DNA of 64,000 bases, taken from Microbacterium yannicii. GTDB lineage: Bacteria > Actinomycetota > Actinomycetes > Actinomycetales > Microbacteriaceae. The stretch spans positions 116,120 to 180,119 of the forward strand of contig NZ_JAMXMB010000010.1 of the NCBI RefSeq assembly GCF_024055635.1. The letters are read 5' to 3'. A program made the position numbers and the translations under genes. Positions 15,932 to 25,376 of the stretch are shown in pieces. How positions within the stretch are numbered: the stretch's first letter is position 1; the number at the start of each line of letters is the position of its first letter. The notes under the pieces are model-generated. The model had not been told where the DNA came from. It worked only from the letters and a program-made list of their open reading frames with translations, and ran no database searches.

Positions 15932-16983
15932 TCCCGGCGGCAGCCGATCCCGATCTCCAGATCGCGATCGACGGCGCGCTGGCGAGGATCCGCGAGCGGG
16001 CGACGGAGCTCGGTCCCGCGTTCAGCGCCCTGGCCGACGCCATCACACGCGCAGCCCACGGCGGCAAACGGCTGCGGCCCGCTCTGGTCACCGCTTCCTT
16101 CGACGCATTCCGCGGCGACGATGCCAATGCCTCGGCCGCGCTCTCGGTCGCCGCGGCGTTCGAGCTGCTGCATACGGCTTTCGTCGTCCATGACGACGTG
16201 ATCGACCACGACACGGTGCGCCGTGGAGTGCCGAACATCGCCGGAGAATTCCGCCTGCGCGCGCGCGACGGCGGGGCCGGCGCAGACGGCGCCGCGCTGC
16301 TCGGTGACGCGGCAGCGATCCTCGCGGGCGACATCCTCCTCCACGAGGCGTTCCGCCTCGTCGCCATGGCTCACACGGACGAAGCCACACGCGACCGGCT
16401 GCTCACCCTCCTCGACGACGCCATCCTCGTCTCCGCCGCGGGCGAGCTCGCGGATGTGGAGAACAGCGTCGCCACGCGGCATCCTTCTCGCGGCGCCACA
16501 CTCGACACGGCTTTCAACAAGACTGCGGTGTACTCGTTCCGTGCTCCCCTCCAGGCGGGCGCACTCCTCGGCGGCGCGGACGCCGACGCACTGCGCGTGC
16601 TCGGCGACGCGGGCGGGCGCCTCGGACTCGCTTTCCAGCTGGTCGACGATCTGATCGGCGCGTTCGGCACGACCCAGCAGACCGGGCGCGACACCGGCCC
16701 CGATCTCCGTGAGAACAAGCGGACGCCGCTGGTCGCGCTGGCACGCGAGTCCGCCGCCGCAGGCCGTGTGGACGAAGCCCTCGCCCTCGCCCGTACGGGA
16801 CCCGTGGCGGTCCGCGAGGCGCAGTCCGTTCTCGAATCGAGCGGTGCCCGCGAGCGCATGGTCGCGCTGATCTGCGAGACGCTCGATGCGGTGCGCGCCG
16901 CATCGCACGATCGGGCTCTGCCGGATCGCGCCGGTATCCTGCTGCGCACTCTCGCCGACGGCGTCGAAGGGCGAGTCCCGTGA
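15928..16983 (+). CDS. crtE: geranylgeranyl diphosphate synthase
   Basis: A polyprenyl synthase of 351 residues. The first aspartate-rich motif is DDVIDHD (residues about 90-96); the second, DDLIGAFG (about 240), has the shortened form common in actinobacterial GGPP synthases. GGKRLRP near residue 45 binds the allylic or homoallylic diphosphate. It condenses IPP onto shorter prenyl diphosphates to make the C20 precursor for phytoene. Genes on both sides overlap it by 4 bases. Confidence 0.93.
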   Translation: MIPAAADPDLQIAIDGALARIRERATELGPAFSALADAITRAAHGGKRLRPALVTASFDAFRGDDANASAALSVAAAFELLHTAFVVHDDVIDHDTVRRGVPNIAGEFRLRARDGGAGADGAALLGDAAAILAGDILLHEAFRLVAMAHTDEATRDRLLTLLDDAILVSAAGELADVENSVATRHPSRGATLDTAFNKTAVYSFRAPLQAGALLGGADADALRVLGDAGGRLGLAFQLVDDLIGAFGTTQQTGRDTGPDLRENKRTPLVALARESAAAGRVDEALALARTGPVAVREAQSVLESSGARERMVALICETLDAVRAASHDRALPDRAGILLRTLADGVEGRVP

Positions 16984-17861
16984 GCGACACACGGAGCCGC
17001 ACGGCGACGGGGCTCGCGCTGTACGACCGGGCAGCTGCGGATGCCGCCGCCACCGTGATCGCGCGCTACTCGACCTCGTTCGGGCTCGCGTGCCGCCTGC
17101 TCGGGCCGCGGCCGCGCCCGCATGTGCGCAACATCTACGCGCTCGCGCGCATCGCCGACGAGATCGTCGACGGGCCGGCCGCCGAAGCCGGACTGTCACC
17201 CGAGGCGATGGAGGAGGTGCTCGACAAGCTGGAGCAGGATGTGCTCGACGCCACGCTCCGCGGTTTCAGCTCCAACCTCATCGTGCACGCGTTCGCCGGC
17301 ACCGCCCGCGAATGCGGGATCGGCCCCGACCTCGTGGCGCCGTTCTTCGCTTCCATGCGGACCGACCTCCACACAGTCCAGCACGACGCGTCGTCGCACG
17401 ACGCCTACGTCTACGGCTCGGCCGAGGTCATCGGGCTGATGTGCCTGCAGGTGTTCGTCAACGCGGGCGCGCCGCATCCCGTCGCCCCCTCGGCCCAGCT
17501 CGTCGACGGCGCCCGACGACTGGGTGCCGCGTTCCAGGACGTCAACTTCCTGCGCGACCGCGCCCACGACGACACGGTGCTCGGGCGGGACTACCTCGGC
17601 CCCGCCGCCGGCGAGGGAGAGCGCGACGCCATCCTGGATCGCATCGACGCGGACCTCGCCGCGGCCGCCCGCACGATCCCGGCGCTTCCGGCCGATTGCC
17701 GTCGGGCCGTGACCGCCGCCCACGACCTCTTCGCCGAACTCGCCGCCCGATTGCGCGCATGCGCAGAAGGCGATGCGCGGGTGCGCGTGCCGGACACCGT
17801 CAAGGCGCGTCTCGCCGCCCGGGCGCTGCTGGGATTCGCTCCCCGGGAGGCGCGCGCATGA
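16980..17861 (+). CDS. crtB: phytoene synthase
   Basis: A protein of 293 residues, squalene/phytoene synthase family. It joins two geranylgeranyl diphosphates head to head to give phytoene (EC 2.5.1.32). The first acidic motif is ARIADEIVDG (residues 55-64) and the second is DVNFLRDRAHDD (about 185), both of which bind Mg-diphosphate. The GTG start at 16980 overlaps the crtE stop (GTGA). Confidence 0.94.
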   Translation: MSDTRSRTATGLALYDRAAADAAATVIARYSTSFGLACRLLGPRPRPHVRNIYALARIADEIVDGPAAEAGLSPEAMEEVLDKLEQDVLDATLRGFSSNLIVHAFAGTARECGIGPDLVAPFFASMRTDLHTVQHDASSHDAYVYGSAEVIGLMCLQVFVNAGAPHPVAPSAQLVDGARRLGAAFQDVNFLRDRAHDDTVLGRDYLGPAAGEGERDAILDRIDADLAAAARTIPALPADCRRAVTAAHDLFAELAARLRACAEGDARVRVPDTVKARLAARALLGFAPREARA

Positions 17862-19423
17862 GCCTGCACGACTCACCGCAACGCGCCGTCGTCATCGGCG
17901 GCGGCATCGGCGGGCTGGCCACGGCCGCGCTGCTGGCCAGGGAGGGCTGGCAGATCACACTGTTCGAGGCTCGAGACGAGCTCGGGGGCCGCGCGGGATC
18001 GTGGGAGCACGACGGGTTCCGCTTCGACACCGGCCCCAGCTGGTATCTCATGCCCGAGGTCTTCGACCACTTCTTCCGGCTGCTCGGCACGACCGCCGAG
18101 CGCGAGCTCGACCTCGTGCCCCTTGATCCCGCCTACCGCGTCTACTCGGACCCGTCCGCAGGTCTCGAACCGCTGGACGTCCGATCCGGCCGCGCCGCCG
18201 CGACGGCGCTGTTCGAGAGCGTCGAGCCGGGAGCCGGTGCACGGCTGGACGCCTACTTGGACTCGGCGGCCGACGCGTACGACCTCGCCGTCAACCGCTT
18301 CCTGTACGACACCTACGAGACGACGGCGGGTCTGCGTGACCCGGCCCTGCTGCGACGGATGCCGCGGCTGGCACCACTGCTCACCCGCAGCCTCGCCCGC
18401 TACGTCGAGAGCCGCTTCGCCGATCCACGCCTGCGTCAGATCCTCGAGTACCCTGCGGTGTTCCTGGGCGGCTCGCCGTACGGCGTGCCGAGCCTCTACC
18501 ACCTGATGAGCCACCTCGACCTCGACGACAGCGTGCTGTATCCGCGTGGCGGGTTCACCGAGCTCATCGCAGCCGTCGCACGCCTGGCCGAGGCATCCGG
18601 AGTCGTCATCGAGACCGGAGCACGCGTCACAGGGATCACGACGGATGCCGGGGCGGCGACCGGCGTCGAACTCGCCGACGGACGCCGTGTGAGCGCCGAC
18701 CTCGTCGTCTCGGGTGCCGACCTGCACCACACCGAGACCCAGCTCCTCCCCCGCGCGGAGCAGAGCTACCCCGAGGAGTGGTGGCGCTCCCGCACGCCCA
18801 GCCCGGGCGCGCTGCTCATCATGCTGGGTGTGAAGGGCGCGCTGCCACAGCTCGCGCACCACACGCTGCTGTTCGCGCACGACTGGCGCGCCGGCTTCGA
18901 CGACATCTTCGGCTCGCATCCGCGGATCCCCGATCCCGCGTCCCTCTACATCTGCCGCCCCAGCGCCACGGACCCCACCGTGGCGCCTCCCGAGCACGAG
19001 AATCTCTTCGTGCTCGTCCCCGTGCCCGCGGACCCCAGCCTCGGGCACGGGGGCTTCCATGGCGACGGCGAGCCGCGGATCGAAGCTGCCGCAGACCGCG
19101 TCATCGCGCAGATCGCCGACTGGTGCGGCATCCCGGATCTGGCGAGCCGCATCGTCGTACGCCGCACGGTCGCGCCGGGCGACTTCGCCGACGACCTGGG
19201 TGCCTGGCGGGGCAATGCCCTCGGCCTCGCCCACACCCTCGGGCAGAGCGCCGTGTTCCGCCCGCGCAACGCGTCGCGACGCGTCGACGGCCTGTCGTAC
19301 GTGGGCGCGTCCACGCTGCCGGGCATCGGCCTGCCGATGTGCCTCATCTCTGCCGAACTCGTCGTCAAGCGGCTCCGCGGTGACCGGTCTCCCGGTCCCC
19401 TCGCGGAACCTGCGAGAGTGTGA
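17858..19423 (+). CDS. crtI: phytoene desaturase
   Basis: A protein of 521 residues, CrtI-type FAD-dependent desaturase/isomerase that converts phytoene to lycopene. The N-terminal dinucleotide-binding site is VVIGGGIGGLATAALLAREG, followed by ELGGRAGSW. The C-terminal FAD motif is VGASTLPGIGLPMCLISAEL. Length is normal. The ATG overlaps the crtB stop by 4 bases. Membrane-peripheral action is expected because the substrate is lipophilic. Confidence 0.94.
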   Translation: MSLHDSPQRAVVIGGGIGGLATAALLAREGWQITLFEARDELGGRAGSWEHDGFRFDTGPSWYLMPEVFDHFFRLLGTTAERELDLVPLDPAYRVYSDPSAGLEPLDVRSGRAAATALFESVEPGAGARLDAYLDSAADAYDLAVNRFLYDTYETTAGLRDPALLRRMPRLAPLLTRSLARYVESRFADPRLRQILEYPAVFLGGSPYGVPSLYHLMSHLDLDDSVLYPRGGFTELIAAVARLAEASGVVIETGARVTGITTDAGAATGVELADGRRVSADLVVSGADLHHTETQLLPRAEQSYPEEWWRSRTPSPGALLIMLGVKGALPQLAHHTLLFAHDWRAGFDDIFGSHPRIPDPASLYICRPSATDPTVAPPEHENLFVLVPVPADPSLGHGGFHGDGEPRIEAAADRVIAQIADWCGIPDLASRIVVRRTVAPGDFADDLGAWRGNALGLAHTLGQSAVFRPRNASRRVDGLSYVGASTLPGIGLPMCLISAELVVKRLRGDRSPGPLAEPARV

Positions 19424-19779
19424 CGGTGCCCGGTCTCTACCTCGCGGTGATCCTCGCCTCCGCCCTCGGCGTGCTGCTCCTCGATCGACGATGGCGGCTC
19501 GCCGCGTGGGCGGCGCCCGGCCGGACGCTGGCCGCGGTGGGCATCGGCACGGCGTTCTTCCTGATCTGGGACGCCGCGGGCATCGCGGCGGGGGTCTTCG
19601 TCAAGGGCGACAGTCCCCTGCTCGTCGGCATCGACCTCGCGCCGCACCTCCCGCTCGAGGAGCCGTTCTTCCTGGCCTTCCTGAGCTACCTCGCGCTCGT
19701 CGCCTGGGCGGGCGCGCACCGCCTGCTCGAGCGTCGCCGGGCGGATGCCGCGACCTCGCCGTCGGAGGCGGCGCGATGA
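19420..19779 (+). CDS. crtYe: C50 carotenoid cyclase subunit, CrtYe-type
   Basis: A membrane protein of 119 residues with three hydrophobic helices (residues about 4-20, 37-58 and 80-98), one half of the heterodimeric lycopene-type cyclase. It includes FFLIWDAAGIAAGVF and PLEEPFFLAFLSYL; the Pro-Leu-Glu-Glu motif is a conserved cyclase signature. With CrtYf it cyclises the C50 intermediate flavuxanthin to decaprenoxanthin in corynebacteria, or to sarcinaxanthin in Micrococcus. The ring type cannot be predicted from sequence. The GTG start overlaps the crtI stop. Confidence 0.88.
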   Translation: MTVPGLYLAVILASALGVLLLDRRWRLAAWAAPGRTLAAVGIGTAFFLIWDAAGIAAGVFVKGDSPLLVGIDLAPHLPLEEPFFLAFLSYLALVAWAGAHRLLERRRADAATSPSEAAR

Positions 19780-20099
19780 CCTATCCGCTCATCGTCCTGC
19801 CGTTCCTGGCGATCACGGTGGTCCTCACGCTGCTCACGATGCGCCGCCCGGGATTCGCACGCCGGATGACAGCCTCGGCCATCGCCGCCGGCATCCTGGT
19901 CGTCCTCACAGCAGTGTTCGACAACCTGATGATCGCCGCGGGACTGTTCACCTACCCCGACGCGCTCATCTCGGGCGTGCGGATCGGCCTCGCTCCGATC
20001 GAGGACTTCGCGTACCCGCTCTGCGCGGCGTTCCTCGTTCCCGCCGTCTTCACGCTGCTCGGGAGCGCACCGACCCGGCGGCAGGAGGCACGATCGTGA
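19776..20099 (+). CDS. crtYf: C50 carotenoid cyclase subunit, CrtYf-type
   Basis: A membrane protein of 107 residues with three helices, the partner of CrtYe. FDNLMIAAGLFTYPDALISG and APIEDFAYPLCAAFLVP are typical of the second cyclase subunit, the latter carrying the conserved Ile-Glu-Asp-Phe acidic site. Both flanking genes overlap by 4 bases, which should give equal translation of the two subunits. Confidence 0.88.
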   Translation: MTYPLIVLPFLAITVVLTLLTMRRPGFARRMTASAIAAGILVVLTAVFDNLMIAAGLFTYPDALISGVRIGLAPIEDFAYPLCAAFLVPAVFTLLGSAPTRRQEARS

Positions 20100-20989
20100 C
20101 CGCCGCACCCCCGCTCCGCGCCGGTGCCGTCGTGCGGCAGCTCCTGATCGCCTCACGACCGGTGAGCTGGATCAACACCGCCTACCCGTTCGCCGCGGCG
20201 TACCTGGTCACCACGCGTCACATCGACGCGACGCTCGTCGTCGGCACCCTGTTCTTCCTCGTGCCGTACAACCTGGCGATGTACGGGATCAACGACGTGT
20301 TCGACTACGAGTCCGACCTGCGAAACCCGCGCAAGGGCGGCGCGCACGGTGCGGTGCTCGACCGGCGACTGCACCGCGCCACCCTGTGGACCGCGGGGCT
20401 CCTGTGTCTGCCGTTCGTCGCGTACCTCGTCATCGTCGGGTCACCGGTGTCGTGGCTGGTGCTCACCGCGAGCCTGTTCTTCGTCGTCTTCTACAGCGCG
20501 CCGCCGCTGCGCCTCAAGGAGCGGCCCTTCGCCGACTCGGTGACCAGCAGCATCCACTTCTTCTCCCCCGCGGTCTACGCGCTCGTGCTGGCCGGCGCCA
20601 CGTGGACGCTGCCGCTGGTCGCGCTCATCGTCGCGTTCGCGCTGTGGGGTGTGGCTTCCCACGCGTTCGGCGCGGTGCAGGACGTCGTCGCCGACCGGGA
20701 GGCCGGCATCGCGTCGATCGCGACGGCGCGTGGGGCGCGTTGGACGGTGCGCTTCGCGCTCGCCTGCTACGCCGCCGCGGGCGTCGCCATGCTCGCGACG
20801 ACCTGGCCGGGGCCGCTGGCTGCGGGGCTCGCGGTGCCCTACCTCGTCACGGTGTGGCCTTACCGCTCCGTCGCCGATGCGGACGCCGCCACGGCGACGA
20901 CCGGATGGCGGCGGTTCCTGTGGCTGAACCAGCTGTCCGGCTTCGTGGTGACGCTGCTGCTCATCTGGTACGCCGTACTCACCGGCTGA
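20096..20989 (+). CDS. crtEb: lycopene elongase / C50 carotenoid prenyltransferase (UbiA family)
   Basis: A UbiA-family membrane prenyltransferase of 297 residues with about eight helices. Aspartate-rich motifs are GINDVFDYESD (residues about 63-73) and DVVADREAGI (about 200), which bind the Mg-prenyl diphosphate. It adds two C5 units to lycopene, giving the C50 skeleton. It is the last gene of the operon, with a GTG start overlapping crtYf. A hairpin (21030-21065) follows, so transcription probably ends there. No carotenoid glycosyltransferase gene follows. Confidence 0.91.
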   Translation: MTAAPPLRAGAVVRQLLIASRPVSWINTAYPFAAAYLVTTRHIDATLVVGTLFFLVPYNLAMYGINDVFDYESDLRNPRKGGAHGAVLDRRLHRATLWTAGLLCLPFVAYLVIVGSPVSWLVLTASLFFVVFYSAPPLRLKERPFADSVTSSIHFFSPAVYALVLAGATWTLPLVALIVAFALWGVASHAFGAVQDVVADREAGIASIATARGARWTVRFALACYAAAGVAMLATTWPGPLAAGLAVPYLVTVWPYRSVADADAATATTGWRRFLWLNQLSGFVVTLLLIWYAVLTG

Positions 20990-21029
20990 GCCCGCCGGCC
21001 TGTAGAGCGGGGCTGCCGCGCACCGATGG

Positions 21030-21065
21030 CGACGGGCCGCCCATCTTCCGATGGACGGCCCGTCG
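21030..21065. terminator. bidirectional hairpin between crtEb and the UPF0182 gene
   Basis: A 10-bp GC-rich stem plus 4 more pairs after one mismatch, with a 6-base loop, between convergent genes. No T-run follows on either strand. Confidence 0.5.
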
Positions 21066-21076
21066 CGGCACCGGGT

Positions 21077-24013
21077 CTACTGCTGGTCGCCGAGTGCGAT
21101 GAGCTTCTCGATGGCGGCGGTGAGCCTGGCGTCGGCCTCGCCGTACGCGGCCCAGTCGCCCTTCTCGAGTGCGGCCTGCCGGTCGAGCAGCGCCTGCTGC
21201 GCGTCCTGCAGAGCGGCCTGGTACTCGTCGGTGGGCTCGGTCGGGCCCGTGGGCTCCGTCGGCCCAGCCGATTCGGTCGGCCCGGGCGTCGGCTCGGGCG
21301 CCGGCGTCGCGCCTGGTGTGGGTTCGACGTCGGTGTCACCGGCGTCAGCGCCCGAATCACCGCCGAAGAGGGTGTCGAGCGCCTCGTTCAGCGTGTCTTC
21401 GAACGCGATGTCCTTGCCGAACGAGACCAGCACCTTCTGCAGCTTCGGCAGCTTCGTCGCGCCGGATGACTGCACGAAGACCGGCTGCACGTAGAGCAGA
21501 CCACCACCGACGGGCAAGGTGAGCAGGTTGCCCTTCAGCACGTCGGAGTCACCCTGCTTCAGGATGTTGACGAACGACGACACCTCGGGCTGCGAATCGA
21601 AGTCGTTCTGCACCTGACCGGGTCCCGAGACGGGGGTGTCCGCGTCGATCACCAGCATCCGCAGTTTGCCGTAGTCGTCGCTCTTCACACCGGCTTCCGC
21701 CCCGGCGTTCGAGTTGACCGCGAGGTAGCCCATGAGGACGTTCCGGGCATTTCCTCCCGTCGATGACGGGATGAACGAGGTGAACATCGAGTACGTCGGC
21801 GCCTCTTCGCCCGGCATCTGCATCGTCAGGTAGTACGGCGGCTGCAGCAGCTGGTCGTCCTGCGGGTCGTTCGGCGTCTGCCAGCGGTTGTCGCTCTGGT
21901 AGAACGACCGCGCGTCGTCGACGTGATAGACGCCGAGGATCGTCCGCTGCACCTTGAAGAGATCCGTCGGGTACCGCACGTGGCTCATCAGGTCGGCCGA
22001 CATCTTGCTGATCGGCTCGATGGTCGCCGGGTACACCTTCTGCCACGTCTGCAGGAGCGGGTCCTCCTCGTCCCACGCGTACAGCTTCACCGAACCGTCG
22101 TACGCGTCGACGGTGGCCTTCACCGAGTTGCGGATGTAGTTGATGTCGTCGACGGCGAACCGGGGTGCGGGGTTGCTGGAGTCCGAGATCGCCGAGGTCA
22201 GGCTGACGGTCGACGAGTAGGGGTAGTTCGCGCTGACGGTGTAGCCGTCGATGATCCAGACGATCCGGCCGTCCACGACGCTGGGGTACGCGTCGTTGTC
22301 GAGCGTCAGGTACGGGGCGACCTTCTGCACGCGCTCACGCGGGTTGCGGTCGTACAGGATCTGCGATTCGGAGTTGACGTAGTCCGAGAAGAGGATCTGC
22401 TCGGCCTGGAACTTCAGCGCGTAGACGAGCCGGTTGAACACGTTGCCGAGACTCGGCCCGCCGTTGCCCTCGAAGGTCGTCTTCTGCTCGCCCGAGGCGG
22501 CGTCGCCGCCCTCGGGGTAGTCCAGCTCCGCCGGCGGCGTTCCTTCCGGCGCACCGACGATCGAGTACGGCGGCGAGGACTCGCCGAAGTAGACACGCGG
22601 CTGGAAGTCATCCTGATCCGTGAGGAAACCGGCGGCCGGGATGCCGCGCTCCAGGAAGACCGGGTCGCCGTCGCCGGTGCGGTCGTTGCCCTTCGCGACC
22701 ACGATGCCGTAGCCGTGCGTGTAGACGACTGCCGAGTTCTGCCAGTCTGCGGCGTTGCCGAGCTGGTCCAGGTTCAGCTCGCGCACCGACACGACGGTGT
22801 CCTGCGAGACGCCGTCCCGCTCGTAGCGGTCGACGTCGAGAGGATCGGCGAACTGGTAGTAGGAGCGGTACTGCTCGAGCTGGCGCACGTTCGGCGAGAT
22901 GATCGCCGGGTCCATGATGCGCACCTGCGCGGTCGTGGCCGCATCGTCGCGCAGCTGGCCGGGCTCGGCATCCGTCACCGCGGCGAAGTCCTCCTGCTCG
23001 AGGCCGGAGACGCCGTAGGCCTGATGCGTCATGTCGACGTTGCGCTGGTAGTACTCCTCTTCGAGCGAGAAGCGGTTCGGCTGCACCTGGAAGGTGTTGA
23101 CCACCCAGGGATAGCCGACACCCACGACGATCGCCGACACCACGAGCAGCGCGGTCGCGATGAGCGGATAGCGCCAGCGGCCGATGACCGCCGTGACGAA
23201 GAAGAGGATCGCGACGATGACGGCCACGATGGCGAGGATCGTCTGCCCGGGGATGATCGCGTTGACGCCGGTGTAGCCGGGGCCGGTGATGCGGTCGTCG
23301 GCGCCGGACTCGACGAGCGTCTTGTAGCGGTCGAGCCACAGGCTGGCACCCTGCACCAGCAGGTACAGGCCGGCGATCACCGCGAGCTGGATGCGTGCGG
23401 ACTTCGAGATGCGCAGCTCCCGCTGCCCGACGCGCACCGAGCCGTACAGGTACGACACTAGTGCGGTGACGAGCAGGCAGATCAGCAGGACCGCGGACGC
23501 GAAGCCGATGAGCGAGCTCCAGAACGGCATGGCGAACATGTAGAAGCCGGTGTCGAGGTGGAACTCCGGGTCGGTGGTGTCGGTGGCGACGCCGTTGAAC
23601 CACAGCCAGGTCGTCTCCCACTGCGCCGAGGCGGCGAAGCCGGCGAAGAAGCCGAAGAAGACCGGGATGCCCCACATCGCGAGGCGCCTCAGGGGCTCGA
23701 CGACCTCCTGGTAGCGGTCGAGCTGCGAGCTCAGCCGCGCGTACACCGGGCGCAGGCGGTAGGCGAGCTGGATGGCCAGCCACACGGGCACCGCCATCCC
23801 GAGGAAGCCGACCACGAACATCACCACGCGGGCGACCCACTGGGTCAGCAGCACCTCGGTGAACCCGAGCTGATCGAACCACAGCCAGTCCGCGTAGAGG
23901 CTCGCGAAGACGAAGAACGCCACCACGAGGGCGGCGATGATCGCGAGCGTGATGGCGATCACGCGGCGGGTACGGGAGGGTGTGGCCGGGGTCGGCGACG
24001 AGGTCGTGGTCAC
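21077..24013 (-). CDS. UPF0182 family membrane protein (COG1615)
   Basis: A protein of 978 residues. Seven hydrophobic helices occupy the first ~300 residues (for example VIAITLAIIAALVVAFFVFASLY near residue 20). A large, probably extracytoplasmic domain of ~560 residues follows, then a Pro/Thr/Glu-rich linker and a helical tail with EALDTLFGG and DAQQALLDRQAALEKGDW. The family is nearly universal in Actinobacteria and of unknown function. Rv3193c of M. tuberculosis is the homologue I recall, also beside a PDZ protease. The GTG start at 24013 has TAGGAT 6 bases upstream. Confidence 0.9.
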   Translation of the reverse strand: MTTTSSPTPATPSRTRRVIAITLAIIAALVVAFFVFASLYADWLWFDQLGFTEVLLTQWVARVVMFVVGFLGMAVPVWLAIQLAYRLRPVYARLSSQLDRYQEVVEPLRRLAMWGIPVFFGFFAGFAASAQWETTWLWFNGVATDTTDPEFHLDTGFYMFAMPFWSSLIGFASAVLLICLLVTALVSYLYGSVRVGQRELRISKSARIQLAVIAGLYLLVQGASLWLDRYKTLVESGADDRITGPGYTGVNAIIPGQTILAIVAVIVAILFFVTAVIGRWRYPLIATALLVVSAIVVGVGYPWVVNTFQVQPNRFSLEEEYYQRNVDMTHQAYGVSGLEQEDFAAVTDAEPGQLRDDAATTAQVRIMDPAIISPNVRQLEQYRSYYQFADPLDVDRYERDGVSQDTVVSVRELNLDQLGNAADWQNSAVVYTHGYGIVVAKGNDRTGDGDPVFLERGIPAAGFLTDQDDFQPRVYFGESSPPYSIVGAPEGTPPAELDYPEGGDAASGEQKTTFEGNGGPSLGNVFNRLVYALKFQAEQILFSDYVNSESQILYDRNPRERVQKVAPYLTLDNDAYPSVVDGRIVWIIDGYTVSANYPYSSTVSLTSAISDSSNPAPRFAVDDINYIRNSVKATVDAYDGSVKLYAWDEEDPLLQTWQKVYPATIEPISKMSADLMSHVRYPTDLFKVQRTILGVYHVDDARSFYQSDNRWQTPNDPQDDQLLQPPYYLTMQMPGEEAPTYSMFTSFIPSSTGGNARNVLMGYLAVNSNAGAEAGVKSDDYGKLRMLVIDADTPVSGPGQVQNDFDSQPEVSSFVNILKQGDSDVLKGNLLTLPVGGGLLYVQPVFVQSSGATKLPKLQKVLVSFGKDIAFEDTLNEALDTLFGGDSGADAGDTDVEPTPGATPAPEPTPGPTESAGPTEPTGPTEPTDEYQAALQDAQQALLDRQAALEKGDWAAYGEADARLTAAIEKLIALGDQQ

Positions 24014-24019
24014 CGTCCC

Positions 24020-24025
24020 ATCCTA
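24020..24025 (-). promoter_or_regulatory. -10 element, leaderless UPF0182 promoter
   Basis: TAGGAT on the minus strand ends 6 bases before the GTG at 24013. Confidence 0.55.
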
Positions 24026-24107
24026 GGCGGCGGATTCCGGGCGGCCGCCTTGTCCTCCCTGGGCGAACTCTCGGAATCGCGCAACGTTTCGGGCACGATC
24101 CCCCGGC

Positions 24108-25232
24108 TCACTTGGCCGTGCAGGTCGGCAGCGCGTCGAGGTCGCCGCCATCGCGGACTGCGTCGAGGACGGTGAGCGCGTCATCGAGGTCCTCGACCGA
24201 GAAGACACGCAGATCACCGGGGATGTGGCCGACGACCTCGTCGCAGTTCGCCTCGGGGGCGAGGAACCAGTCGGCCCCGGCATCCACGGCGCCCCACATC
24301 TTCTGACGGATGCCGCCGATCGGCCCCACCTCGCCGTCGGCGGTGATCGTGCCGGTGCCGGCGACCTGCTCGCCGCCGTTCAGCTCTTCCGGGGTGAGCG
24401 TGTCGATGATGCCGAGGGCGAACATCATCCCCGCGCTCGGGCCGCCGACGTTGTCGAGCTGAATCGTCACGTCGATCGGGAAGTCGTAGTCGGTGATGAG
24501 GTTCACGCCGAGGATCCAGGTCGTCTCGCCGCCGGCCGTGGACTCCTTCGGGGTCACCTCGACGGTCTGCTGCTCACCGTCGCGCTCGATCAGCAGCGCC
24601 ACCGGGTCGCCCCCGCCGTCGTTGATGACCTCGCGCAGCGCCGCCACGTCCGCGACCGGCTCGCCGTTCGCCTCGAGGATGAGGTCGCCCTCCTGCAGCA
24701 CGCCCTCGGCGGCCGCCCCGTCGACGACCGAGAAGACCGACAGCTGCGCGCCGACGTCGTACCCGAGCTCGGTGAGCGCCGCCGCGGTCGCCTCGTGCTG
24801 GGAGTTCACCATCATCTGCGCGCTCTCCGCATTGCGGTCGTCCGTCGACTGACCCTCAGGGAAGATCGCATCGACGGGGAGCACTGCCTTGCTCGGGTCG
24901 AACCACGCCATCGCCAGCTCGAACCATGACGGCGTGCGCTCACGGTTGCCCTGCACCTGCACGGTCAGCAAGTCCAGCGAGCCGTCGGTCGGGTAGGTCT
25001 GCGCGCCCTCGACCGAGATCAGCGGCACCTCTTCGCCGTCGGCATTCTCCGCGCTGCCGAGGGTGTTGTAGACCGGACCGGGCCGCTGGATGACGTATGA
25101 GGTCGGCAGGAAGGTGATGATCAGGAGCACCACCATCGCCACGGCGAGCGCCCACACGCCGGCGAGCGTGCGCCGCGACATGCGCGGTCGGGCGGCGGGC
25201 TCGATCGTCGTGTTCTCGTCGAACAGGGCCAC
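24108..25232 (-). CDS. PDZ domain-containing Lon-type (S16) membrane protease, YlbL-like
   Basis: A protein of 374 residues. Residues about 20-45 form a membrane anchor (LAGVWALAVAMVVLLIITFLP), a PDZ domain spans about 155-235, and a Lon-type proteolytic domain follows. The Ser-Lys dyad is visible: Ser in VGGPSAGMMFAL and Lys in GGIRQKMWGAVDAGA. It probably cleaves envelope or membrane proteins; B. subtilis YlbL is the known relative. GTG 25232 is preceded by GAGAGG. It is divergent from the metalloprotease gene, a pairing also seen in mycobacteria (Rv3194c/Rv3195, from memory). Confidence 0.9.
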   Translation of the reverse strand: MALFDENTTIEPAARPRMSRRTLAGVWALAVAMVVLLIITFLPTSYVIQRPGPVYNTLGSAENADGEEVPLISVEGAQTYPTDGSLDLLTVQVQGNRERTPSWFELAMAWFDPSKAVLPVDAIFPEGQSTDDRNAESAQMMVNSQHEATAAALTELGYDVGAQLSVFSVVDGAAAEGVLQEGDLILEANGEPVADVAALREVINDGGGDPVALLIERDGEQQTVEVTPKESTAGGETTWILGVNLITDYDFPIDVTIQLDNVGGPSAGMMFALGIIDTLTPEELNGGEQVAGTGTITADGEVGPIGGIRQKMWGAVDAGADWFLAPEANCDEVVGHIPGDLRVFSVEDLDDALTVLDAVRDGGDLDALPTCTAK

Positions 25233-25376
25233 GAGGGACCTCTCTTCCGTGCCTTGTCGATGTGTGCCGGGTCGTTCGCGACCGGCGTAAGGCGGAGGGG
25301 TCCCTGCCGGGGAGTGCGTCGGATGCTGCGACTAGCGTAGAGCGCAACGTCATCGACCGGCTGAAAGGCGGCTGAA

